Shown here: positions 1-9,000 of the stretch, one piece after another
How positions within the stretch are numbered: position 1 is the stretch's first letter
Layout: each line of letters begins with the position of its first letter
Source of the DNA: Pseudomonas sp. StFLB209
Lineage (GTDB): Bacteria; Pseudomonadota; Gammaproteobacteria; Pseudomonadales; Pseudomonadaceae
DNA length: 64,000 nucleotides
Direction of reading: 5' to 3'
Assembly (NCBI RefSeq): GCF_000829415.1
Contig: NZ_AP014637.1
Coordinates: 4,047,001-4,111,000, forward strand
Position numbers and translations under genes: made by a program
Notes under the pieces: model-generated
What the model was told of the DNA's origin: nothing
The model's input: only the letters and a program-made list of their open reading frames with translations
Databases searched by the model: none

Positions 1-20
1 GGCTTCATACATTCAACGCG

Positions 21-70
21 GGCGCTGGTCTATAACTCAAGTTTCCTTGAACCCAGCGCCGGAGTTTTTT
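21..70 (+). promoter_or_regulatory. Stem-loop plus T-run abutting a start codon
   Basis: GGCGCTGG (21-28) pairs with CCAGCGCC (53-60), with an inner TCAAG/CTTGA stem (37-41/46-50). GGAG follows directly, then six T, then the ATG at 71. The element looks like an intrinsic terminator, yet the ribosome-binding GGAG lies between stem and T-run. It could end an upstream transcript or control the flavin reductase gene; the sequence does not decide. Confidence 0.4.
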
Positions 71-631
71 ATGAGTCAGGTCCATCGCATTGCCGTACTG
101 GTCGGCAGCCTGAGAAAAGAGTCGATCAACCGCAAGATTGCCCTGGCCCTGGCCGGGCTGGCACCGCCGAGCCTGGAGTTGAAGATCGTCGAGATCGGTG
201 ATCTGCCGCTGTATAACGAAGATATCGACGGTGCCAGCCCGCCAGCAGCCTACACCCGTTTTCGCGATGAGCTGGCCGCTGCCGATGGCCTGCTGTTCGT
301 GACCCCGGAGTACAACCGCTCGGTGCCCGGTGCCCTGAAAAATGCCATCGACGTCGGTTCGCGCCCTTACGGCCAGAGCAAGATGAGCGGCAAGCCAGGC
401 GCGGTGATCAGTGCCTCGCCGGGTGCCATTGGCGGCTTTGGTGCCAACCATCACCTGCGTCAGTCACTGGTGTTCCTCGATGTAGCGACCTTGCAGCAGC
501 CAGAATCCTACCTGGGTAACATCGGCGCCAGCTTTGATGAAAATGGCGAGCTCAACGAGCGCACCACGGCCTTCCTGAAAACCTTCATCGAGACCTTCGC
601 CGCCTGGGTCGAGAAAACCCGCAAATTCTGA
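71..631 (+). CDS. NADPH-dependent FMN reductase family protein
   Basis: This 186-aa flavodoxin-fold protein belongs to the NADPH-dependent FMN reductase / ChrR-YieF group, which reduces quinones, chromate or azo dyes with FMN. Near the N-terminus it has the phosphate-binding stretch GSLRKESINRK. In mid-protein TPEYNRSVPGALKNAID is the typical flavin and active-site segment, followed by a Gly-rich SASPGAIGGFG loop. The length is normal for the family. I chose the ATG at 71 because GGAG lies 6 nt before it; an in-frame ATG at 47 has no ribosome-binding site and would sit inside the hairpin. The substrate cannot be inferred. The gene seems monocistronic, with a hairpin just after its stop. Confidence 0.85.
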   Translation: MSQVHRIAVLVGSLRKESINRKIALALAGLAPPSLELKIVEIGDLPLYNEDIDGASPPAAYTRFRDELAAADGLLFVTPEYNRSVPGALKNAIDVGSRPYGQSKMSGKPGAVISASPGAIGGFGANHHLRQSLVFLDVATLQQPESYLGNIGASFDENGELNERTTAFLKTFIETFAAWVEKTRKF

Positions 632-643
632 GTCAGTCAGTGC

Positions 644-671
644 AGGGATTGCCATATGTATGGCAGTCCCT
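644..671 (+). terminator. Hairpin after flavin reductase gene
   Basis: AGGGATTGCCATA pairs with TATGGCAGTCCCT over 13 positions with one G-T pair and a very tight loop. It lies 12 nt after the stop codon. There is no T-run, so it may be a 3' stabilising hairpin rather than a strong terminator. Confidence 0.45.
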
Positions 672-706
672 CGTCACACTCTGGTTACGCTCCTTTTCCA
701 TTTGAT

Positions 707-738
707 GCATTACCGGCACCTGTTGTGTCCGGTGATGC
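707..738 (+). promoter_or_regulatory. Leader stem-loop of giant toxin-like gene 1
   Basis: GCATTACCGG (707-716) pairs with CCGGTGATGC (729-738), ten pairs with one wobble and a 12-nt loop. It ends 22 nt before the ATG at 761, just ahead of the AAAAGGAAA ribosome-binding site. The paralogous gene downstream has a different-sequence hairpin at nearly the same distance (5964-5994). Confidence 0.45.
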
Positions 739-760
739 CTTGTGCAAAAGGAAATTTGCC

Positions 761-3700
761 ATGTCGCCCACACCTTATTTTCACCCTGAGCCGCTACGTC
801 AGCGGTTCATGCAGCATGTGCAGGCTGCACAAGCTGCACAGCGTATCGATGCCGATCAAGCACACTGGCTACAGCGATTTTCCGATATCGAGCAGCCTCT
901 GCTCAGCGATGATCCGCCGGTTTTGCACTGCCTGATTCTGGAGGACGGCTCGCCGGTACCGTTGGCACTGGCCTCGGCGATTCTGATCGTGCGTCGTCAT
1001 GCGACGGGCGAGACCCTGTACCTGGACAGCCTGGCGCACGGGCTTGAGTGTTTCACCGAGCGTAGTCAGCTGGCGAGCTGGTTGAGGCAACGCTTCGCGA
1101 TTCGCAGCGGGCTCAATCCGGAGTTCGAGTATCAGGTTCTTGAAGGCTCGCTGTTTGAGCAGCGCATGCTGTTGATCGTCGATCACCAGGTGCAGGCCTT
1201 GAACGGGCTGTTGGCTACGCTGCAAAAGCTGCCGTCGCTACAGCAGGCCATCGGCCGGATGCTCAAGCCCAGACTGCAAGCGATCTGGCCCGCAACAGCG
1301 ATCGACCCTCAAGCGCTTACGGTGCAGATTGTCGAGACCGAGCCTGGCAAGTCTGGAGCTGATGCTCAGACCATCGTTCGGGTACTGCCCCCTGAGCAGG
1401 CGGTACTTGGCCTTCTGACTGGCGAGGCATTGCCGGACAACCAGCAGTTGCGCTTTCTGGACCGGCATGGTGAGGAACTGGGTTCACTTGGGGATGCACA
1501 GTTCAAGTGGCAGCTCAATGAGTTGACCGGTGATTATGAAGCGTTGCTTGCCGACTACTGGGCGATTGCCGATGAACAGCGAGTGAGTCGCCGCGAGCGT
1601 GTAGCTCAACTACTGGCTGACGGCTTTACCCATCAGGCATTGGCGCTGCAAGCGTTATCGCCAACAGATACGCAGGTGTTGCTCAGATTGGGTGTGCAGC
1701 CGCTCGGGACAGAGCCCGCGGTGGCGGTCAAGCGGCTTTCGTTGAGCGCCGCCCAGCAGGGGCCGTTCAAGCTGGTCAGTCTTTATCTTGTTCATCTGGA
1801 GGGCGGCTACGCGCTTTATTCGCCGGGCAAGGGCCTGCGCCTTGTCGGCAACTGGCAAGCCTTGATGCAACTGGCCAACAGCTCTGCCGGGCGCAGCGAA
1901 CTGCGCGATTATCTGTCGCTGGACGACCAGCGCCTGTTCACCGCAAGCACCGGCCTGCAACTGCACAGCCACGACCTGGCCCGGCCGTTGTTCCTCGACT
2001 GTATCGACTCAATCATTGGCCTGCAGAAGCGCAACCTGAACGAGGTGCTCAAGCGCCACAGTGACGATGCCGATGAGCTGCTCGCCATGGTTGACGATGC
2101 CCTCGACGTGCGGACTCTCATTGATCCACGGCTGAGCGGCATCGAACCGGGCGGACGCTGGCAGGCCATACCCGCAAGATTCCTCGACATCTGGAGTAAC
2201 CCGCCCGAGCCGGTCGCCTGGCCGTATGGCCTGACTCCTTCGTGGATGGAGCAAGTGACGCTGCACGATACCTTGCTCAAGGAACTGGACACGTTGCGTC
2301 CGCGGCTGGAGGCGTTGGCCAGGCAGGCATTGAATCCCTGGCTGGCGGTTGTGGGTGGTGCCAAGCCACTCGATGCGCAGCAGATTCGGGTCCGTGGGAC
2401 CGGGTCGTCTTTGCTCGACCCAGACAGTGATCAGGACGATACCCAACCTGACAGTACGGCCCGGCCACTGACCGACCTGTTGCTTGAGCGTCTGACCGGC
2501 CTGCGTAACGCGCCACTAGCAGACAACTGTGAAGTACTCGGCCAGGGCCAGCCCCCCGAGGTGCTAGCCAGCATTACGCCGGGATTGCTTGAGCATGTGC
2601 TTGCCCAGGCCGGTGTTCAACTGCTGGCGTTGTCCGCAGGGTCGGTCTCGGCGTTTTTCGATCGCCCGCTGCGCCAGGACCATGCGCAGTCAGTGCCTGG
2701 CCAGATGATGGGCGCGCTGCATTACAACCTGCTGCGTCTGGAACTGCAGGTGGCGCGGCGGCTTGGGCAATTTCCCCAGGCAGCGCTAGACATGCTCCAG
2801 CAGGTGCTGGATCGCCCGGGTCGTGACTTGCGTCTGGTTCATGGCAATAAGCTGGTCGAGGTCCATGCCGTGCACCTGCAGGTTGAAGGGCGACGGATTT
2901 CGCTGGGCTTGAGTGATGCCTGGGTCATGCAGTGCAGCGCCCATCCCGATCAAGGGCTATTGTTCTGGTCGCGGTTGTCGGGTTTGCAGGCAATGCCCTC
3001 ACTGGCGAGCTTGCAGGTGTGGCTCAAGCGGCGCCTGGTACTGCCCGATTGGCGGGCCCGATGGCTGGAACTGTTCGACGCCGACGCCCAGGTCTGGCTC
3101 GACCAGTCTATGGCAGCGGGAAAAGAGCCTCATCCGGGCCTGCTCGAAGTCGATGGGCATTTCATTGAGCGGCTGCAAGCGGCTGAACAGCAGGGTCAGC
3201 AGCGAGCCATCGCCAGGGCATTCGAGCAGCTCAGGCAAAGCCGCTTTTCGGCTGAAACCTGTCGGCGGCACATCGATCTGGTCCTGGCTAACGATCGACA
3301 ACAGGCCTGGCTCGACACTGTGGCGATTCGCATCCAGAACCTGTTGTTCGCGGCCGTACTGCCCGATTGGTTGCGCACAGCTGCGGACGCCGATCTTGAG
3401 CTTTACGTCCATTTGCTCGAAGCCTTCTACGGCAATGGCAATCCCGCCGACGATTTTCTTGCCGATATCCCGATGCTGCGACCCTTCGCCCGCGAACAGT
3501 TGCTGGCGGCCTTGAGCCGCGACTTTCCTGCGCAGGTGCTCGACCCGCACGCTATCCGTGTAACCATGACCCGCTATGTTGCCGCACCGGTACCGCCAGG
3601 CAGCATCCCGTCAGCCGTCCCTGCGGCCACGATCGTCGACAGCGAGAGCCTGGTGAGTTTTTCTCTCAACCATTTCGCCAGAATCCAGGACGCCAGTCTC

Positions 3701-5899
3701 AGTGTGAGCATGGCGAGTGGCGGCACCCTGCCTATGGGGCTTACGGCGGAGTATGTAACGTCATTGGTGCACCGGCTGGATATCGGCAAGCGTTATCAGG
3801 CATTGCTGAGCAGCCACTTCGATCCCGGTCGGGCAGATTATGCCGCAAGGCGCCTGAAGTTCATGCGCCAGATACCGGCGCGCCTGCTGTTGCCGGCCCT
3901 GGAACTCAAGTTGCAAGGCGAGCTTAGCCAGCAAGCCTTCGACTTCATCGCCAGCGTTATCGATATGCCTGATGGCAAGGCCCGTCAGCCGCTGCACCGG
4001 CAGACGGTCGTGTTGCGCCCCTTGACCCTGGTGCCGCGTGCAGACATGGCACCTGATGAAGTGGAGGGCGCCTGGCTGATCGGCCCGCTCGACTCCCGCC
4101 AAGGGCCGGTGGTGCTGCATACCTTGTTCAACGACAAATTCACCTTCAAGGAGTTTCGCGATCAGGACCAGTTGTTGAGTCAACTGCGCAGCGACGGCCC
4201 GTTGCAGACCCTGGTGCTTGAGCGTCTCAAACCGGCCGCGCGAACCCGCTATGACAATGGCGGGCTGACCGAGGCGCACGTCATCCCCTGGAGTATTGGC
4301 GGGTACCTGGAGCCGCCGCTGGGTACACCGGGCAAAGTCAGCATCGGTAGCGCGACAGTCGAAGGCAATGCGTTGCGCTATCTGTTCAAGGCTGCCCTGC
4401 AATTGCTCCAGGATCTCAGCCACAAGCAGGCCGTGACCAGTGCCCAGGCCGACTGGGCGTCCTTTGTGCACGTCATGACCCTGAGCGGCGAGCAGATTCT
4501 GTTGTTCCTGCCGGGCAGGCTGGGGCTGTTGGTAGGTGCCTGGCAGAGCCAGAACCTGCTGCGCGAATCGGCAGGCGCGGTGGCCGAGCAACGCTGGGGC
4601 AAGGCGTTGTCCGAGTTTTCCGCGGCACTGGGCATGCTGGTCACGGCCCGGCGTGAGCAGGTCGAGGTTTCCCGTGCCAGCCCACATGTGCGCTTGCCAG
4701 AGTTTTCCTGGCGGCACTCATCGTTGGGCAACGACATCAGGGTAAGGCTGGCTCAGCTCGAAGTGCATGACATCGAATTGGCCGATCTGAATTACGACGC
4801 GTTGTACAACCTGTATCAGGACCCTGGCACCCGGCTTCGCTATGCGGCCGTCGCTGGCAAGGTGTATGAAGTTCACCAGCAGGACGGTGTGTGGCGAATC
4901 AAAGGGCCTGATGGCAACGGGCCGAAGCTGCGCCTGAATTCAAGCCAGCATTGGGAGCTGAGTCTGGAGCTGGGCTTGCGCGGCGGTGCGCCGTCTCTGC
5001 TGGTCAGCAGCGAGCAGCAGATGCAGAACCGGGTTGCGCAGATCATCAACGTGCAGGCCCGGGGCATGGATCAGATCCGTGCCCTGTCTCGCGACCAGGC
5101 ACGGTTTATCAGCCTGGCTCGTCAGCGCGCGCTGGGTTACCTGGAAAATGCTCTGTTCAACCTCAACGCTCCCTTTGCCGAGGGTTTGCCGTTGCCGGTA
5201 CAGACCCTGCTGAGCGAGTTTTTTGGTGTGACCACGCCGGGCACGGTGCTGATCGATACGCTCAGAAACCGTATCAGTCAGTTGTTCGTCGCACTGTCGG
5301 AGCCTTCACTGTCGCCGCTCGACTCAGTGCGTTTCGTCAGCGGTACGGTCAGGCCGGGATATGAAAACCTGGCAGCTTTCGTGATCACGTCTGATCCACT
5401 GCAACGCCTGTACCTGAGCGATATGTTCTTTACCCCACCGGTTTATATCCTCAAGTCGGCAAGCGGTATCCGTGCGTTCAATCCCGACGACCATTTTCGC
5501 GCCATCACTCTGGTACACGAACTGTCCCATCTGGTCTGCCGAACCCAGGACATTGCTTACATGGATGCCGTCGCGCCGCCGCTCGATCTGCTCGATGACA
5601 GCCTGCCGCTCTCGGCGGATTACAAGCAAGAGTTGCAGTTGTTACGTGAGGCTTCGCTGTCGCATCAAACGCCTTTGGCGAATTTGTTCCGAACCTGGGA
5701 CAGCAATGGCTGGAGGGACTTTCAACCCAGCGATGGCTCGGTATTGCCGACCATTCTCCAGCTCGCTGGCCAGCCAGACCTGACGCAGGCGCGCAGAGCG
5801 TTTCTCATGGACGTGCACGCTCGTCGGCGGGTCATCCTCGGTAATGCAGATTCTTTGGCGTTGCTGGTGGCGCAGTTGGGACGCGAGCGATTTACCTGA
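761..5899 (+). CDS. Giant DUF6543-type toxin-like protein with C-terminal HELSH metalloprotease motif
   Basis: The 1712-aa product resembles the large Pseudomonas proteins annotated as dermonecrotic toxin / DUF6543. Family-typical stretches are LFEQRMLLIVDHQ in the N-terminal third, a segment with GPVVLHTLFND and ARTRYDNGG, and WELSLELGLRGG near residue 1400. The C-terminus has HELSH (1586-1590), then T-Q-D-I-A-Y with Asp 1597, and NADS (1695-1698). HExxH followed by TxDxxY is the ligand pattern of Asp-zincin (M35-like) zinc endopeptidases, so I infer a protease effector domain. No signal peptide is visible. The start at 761 follows AAAAGGAAA; an in-frame ATG at 656 lies inside the preceding hairpin. 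The neighbouring paralogue is similar end to end. Substrate and secretion route are unknown. Confidence 0.75.
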   Translation: MSPTPYFHPEPLRQRFMQHVQAAQAAQRIDADQAHWLQRFSDIEQPLLSDDPPVLHCLILEDGSPVPLALASAILIVRRHATGETLYLDSLAHGLECFTERSQLASWLRQRFAIRSGLNPEFEYQVLEGSLFEQRMLLIVDHQVQALNGLLATLQKLPSLQQAIGRMLKPRLQAIWPATAIDPQALTVQIVETEPGKSGADAQTIVRVLPPEQAVLGLLTGEALPDNQQLRFLDRHGEELGSLGDAQFKWQLNELTGDYEALLADYWAIADEQRVSRRERVAQLLADGFTHQALALQALSPTDTQVLLRLGVQPLGTEPAVAVKRLSLSAAQQGPFKLVSLYLVHLEGGYALYSPGKGLRLVGNWQALMQLANSSAGRSELRDYLSLDDQRLFTASTGLQLHSHDLARPLFLDCIDSIIGLQKRNLNEVLKRHSDDADELLAMVDDALDVRTLIDPRLSGIEPGGRWQAIPARFLDIWSNPPEPVAWPYGLTPSWMEQVTLHDTLLKELDTLRPRLEALARQALNPWLAVVGGAKPLDAQQIRVRGTGSSLLDPDSDQDDTQPDSTARPLTDLLLERLTGLRNAPLADNCEVLGQGQPPEVLASITPGLLEHVLAQAGVQLLALSAGSVSAFFDRPLRQDHAQSVPGQMMGALHYNLLRLELQVARRLGQFPQAALDMLQQVLDRPGRDLRLVHGNKLVEVHAVHLQVEGRRISLGLSDAWVMQCSAHPDQGLLFWSRLSGLQAMPSLASLQVWLKRRLVLPDWRARWLELFDADAQVWLDQSMAAGKEPHPGLLEVDGHFIERLQAAEQQGQQRAIARAFEQLRQSRFSAETCRRHIDLVLANDRQQAWLDTVAIRIQNLLFAAVLPDWLRTAADADLELYVHLLEAFYGNGNPADDFLADIPMLRPFAREQLLAALSRDFPAQVLDPHAIRVTMTRYVAAPVPPGSIPSAVPAATIVDSESLVSFSLNHFARIQDASLSVSMASGGTLPMGLTAEYVTSLVHRLDIGKRYQALLSSHFDPGRADYAARRLKFMRQIPARLLLPALELKLQGELSQQAFDFIASVIDMPDGKARQPLHRQTVVLRPLTLVPRADMAPDEVEGAWLIGPLDSRQGPVVLHTLFNDKFTFKEFRDQDQLLSQLRSDGPLQTLVLERLKPAARTRYDNGGLTEAHVIPWSIGGYLEPPLGTPGKVSIGSATVEGNALRYLFKAALQLLQDLSHKQAVTSAQADWASFVHVMTLSGEQILLFLPGRLGLLVGAWQSQNLLRESAGAVAEQRWGKALSEFSAALGMLVTARREQVEVSRASPHVRLPEFSWRHSSLGNDIRVRLAQLEVHDIELADLNYDALYNLYQDPGTRLRYAAVAGKVYEVHQQDGVWRIKGPDGNGPKLRLNSSQHWELSLELGLRGGAPSLLVSSEQQMQNRVAQIINVQARGMDQIRALSRDQARFISLARQRALGYLENALFNLNAPFAEGLPLPVQTLLSEFFGVTTPGTVLIDTLRNRISQLFVALSEPSLSPLDSVRFVSGTVRPGYENLAAFVITSDPLQRLYLSDMFFTPPVYILKSASGIRAFNPDDHFRAITLVHELSHLVCRTQDIAYMDAVAPPLDLLDDSLPLSADYKQELQLLREASLSHQTPLANLFRTWDSNGWRDFQPSDGSVLPTILQLAGQPDLTQARRAFLMDVHARRRVILGNADSLALLVAQLGRERFT

Positions 5900-5963
5900 A
5901 CGGGCAATAGCGTTATGTAGCGCAGGCTGGGTGGTATGCATCGATAGGCTCTTGTTTCACTTT

Positions 5964-5994
5964 CCTGCCCTGTATTGCCATGCAGCAGGGCAGG
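5964..5994 (+). promoter_or_regulatory. Leader stem-loop of giant toxin-like gene 2
   Basis: CCTGCCCTG (5964-5972) and CAGGGCAGG (5986-5994) form a perfect 9-bp stem with a 13-nt loop. It ends 21 nt before the ATG at 6016. The stretch between hairpin and start resembles that of the first paralogue: GCA, AAGGAA, then TTGCCATG. Confidence 0.45.
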
Positions 5995-6015
5995 TCATGC
6001 ACAAGGAACCTTGCC

Positions 6016-9000
6016 ATGACTCAATCAGCAACACCCTGGTTTTACCACCACGCGCTCAGCCAGCGCTTCGTCCAGGACGTGCGCGCAGCGCTGAGTGCGG
6101 CACGCATCAGCCCCGAGCAACAGCAATGGCTGCAACGCCTGATCGACAACCCCGACAACGGTCAGCCACTCCCCCGAGTCGACCGCTTGCTCACCGACAC
6201 GCAGTTGCCCATGAGTGCCGAACTGGCGGGTGCCTGGGTGATCAGCGCCCCCTCGCAAGTCGCTGCACCTCTTTTACTCAGCACCCTGCTGCGTGGTATC
6301 GAGTCTTTTGCTGATCGTGACGCGCTCAATGCCGAGCTGATCTTGCGTCTGCCGGTGGGGGCAGGCATGTCGGTGGTGCTGGAAGCCGAACGGGTCGAGG
6401 GCAAGCTTTTCGAGCAACGCATGCTGGCGATTGTCGATCAGCAGGCCGGGCAGTTGCAGGCGCTCAGCCAACAGCTCGATGCGCTGCCATCGTTGTATAC
6501 GGCCATCGGCAAGCACCTGCAGGAAGCCGTTGACCGGCAGCTACCGGGCGCCGGCCTTGATGTTTTCTCACACCTTCTGCAGGTGGTCAGCGCCGACGGC
6601 ACGCAAGTGCTCGGGACCATGAGCCTGGCCGACGCGGCTTACCAGGATCATGGCAGCCAGACCGCCAATCCTGGCAAGGACACCCGGCGTCGTTTCATGA
6701 GTGCCAGCGGCGAGCTGGTGTCTGAAACCCAGGCGCAGCCCTGGGTGATGGCGCTGGCCGAAGCAGGCAATGGATTGGCCGGACAATTCGAGCGCTTGCT
6801 GGATCAGTACTGGCTCTCGCGGCGCGACGAGGACGTCACCGTGCGTGAGTTCGCCGCTCGCGGCCTGGCCGAAGCGTTCGGCCATGAAATCCTCAAGTCC
6901 GCTCACGAGCAACGCTTGACTGAGACAGAGCTGCACTATCTGGGACGAATACTGGAGCGTCCCGCCTTGCCACTCGATGAGGACCTGTGCCGCGCCTGGC
7001 AACTGTCGCTGGAGCTCGAGGGGCAGGGCTCGCCCAAGCTGGCTGGTGTGTTCCTGCTGGAATTCACCAACCAGCAGATGCCGGGACTGTACCTGTTTTC
7101 GGCGGCGTACGGGCTGCGCCACTTCGCAAGCCGCCAGGTGCTGGAGCAGCACTTTTCCAGTGCCCAGGCATTACCTGAGTTGAACCGCTGCACTTCATTG
7201 GATGAACACGACGGCTTGCAGGTACACAAGGTGCAGCGTGTACGCCTGGATTTGATCGAGCAACCGCTGTTTCTGCGCATGCTCGACTCAATCATCGCCT
7301 TGCAGAAACGCAACCTGCAGCATGTGTCTGGGCTGGCGGCGATCCACCATCAGCGCGCCGCAGTGCGAGTGGACGATGCACTGGATATCCGCCATCTTCT
7401 GGACCTACGCCTGACTGGCCTGCACGACGCCTGGCGCTGGACGGTCGAGCAGGACAGCTTCGAGCAGCGCTGGGCGGCCCGGCAGACCGTTGCCGAGTTC
7501 GGTTCCGCGCAACTGGACGCGCCCCTGTATTCGCTGTCGAGTTCTTGGTACGGGCAATTGAGTTCAATGGATGTATTCGTCGAACGCCAGTGCCAGCTTT
7601 ACGAGCATGTAGTTGGCTGCATGCGCCTGGCACTCAACCGGTACCTGAGCGTTTTCGGCGAGCAGGGCATGGATGCTCGCGATCTGTGGGTGCACAGTGC
7701 GGGGGCGGCCAACGCCCATCTCATCTCGCTGGCTCTGGAGCGGTTCAGTGGCCATGTTATCGGGCCTCTGCCAGCGGGCAGCCAACTGCTGCCTGAAGCA
7801 CTGAGCGCCCGGCTGCCGGTCGACTTGCTCGAAGTGATTCTCAACCGGGTGGTGAGCGATTTTGATCGGCGTTACGACTGGCACCTGCGCAGCTTCTTCA
7901 TGCGGCCGGTGCGCTGGCTGGATACTCAACTGCGTCCGCGGTTGCTCAACGGTCTGATTCGCGATTGCGCCTTGCGCCTGGACGTCTCCATGGAGCGCCG
8001 CCGTCAGGAACTCGATGCGCAGAGTCTGGACATGTTCCAGCAGGTGCTTGACCGACCCACCGCTGCGCTACGCCAGGCATTGGGTACCCACCAGGTCGAT
8101 GCGCACCGTGTGCAGTTGATTTTTGATCCAGCCCGGCCGGCGCTGGCGCTGGGCAGCGTGCTGGTCCTCAACAGCGCAGCGGCGCCCGGGCGCCATGTGC
8201 TCTGGTCGCTGAGCGATGGCCTAAGCGACCATGCTTCATTGCAGGCGCTGGAGGAAAACCTGACCCGCCGCTTCGACTGGCCGGCGGCGCGCCAGGCCTG
8301 GATGGCCCTGTTGGGCGAAGCCGACCGGCAACAATTGCAGGGACATCTGGACCGCCTGCAGCATCCTCTACGTTTGAAGCTAAGCCTGCAGCGTCTGGAC
8401 GGGCATGTGTTTCACGCCTTGCAACAGACCGAGATCGAGCGCCATTGCCAGAAGGTTGTTCAGGTTTGTCAGCAGGCATTGCCGCACAAACTGTCTGCTG
8501 ACTTGCTGCGTCATGTGCTCAGAGAAAGCGAAGATGACGATAGCAATCGTCCGCTGCTCGATCATCTGGGCCTGACCATGGAACTGATGCTCACCGATGC
8601 CTTGCTGCCGGCCTGGATGAAGCAAGCCTCGATTGCACAGTTGTTCAGCCTCTCGGCATTGATCAAAAACTGGTACATCGCCTGCAATTCCGGCAAGGAT
8701 TTTCTCTTCGATATCCCTGAGCCTGGCCGCTATGCCCGCGACAGGCTGCTGGCGCGTTTGCAGGCTGACTTTCCTGGGGCTGAAGTCGACCCCGATCGGA
8801 TCATGGTGACCCTGACCCGCTACATACCGGCACCGGTCGCTATTGGTCAGATCCCGCAAGCAATACCTGCGGCCAGCAATCGCGTGCAAACGAGCTTGAG
8901 CGAGTATGCCATCGGGCGCTTCAGTGCCAGCCAGGATGGCATCCTTTCGGTGTCGACGGGCGAGGCGGCATGGCCGGGCAAGCCGATCAGCGCAGAGTAT

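Noticed and set aside
3761..4717. 318-codon open frame on the minus strand inside giant gene 1
   Set aside because: It is antisense to a clearly coding high-GC gene, has Gln/Ala/Arg-rich shadow composition and no recognisable domain.
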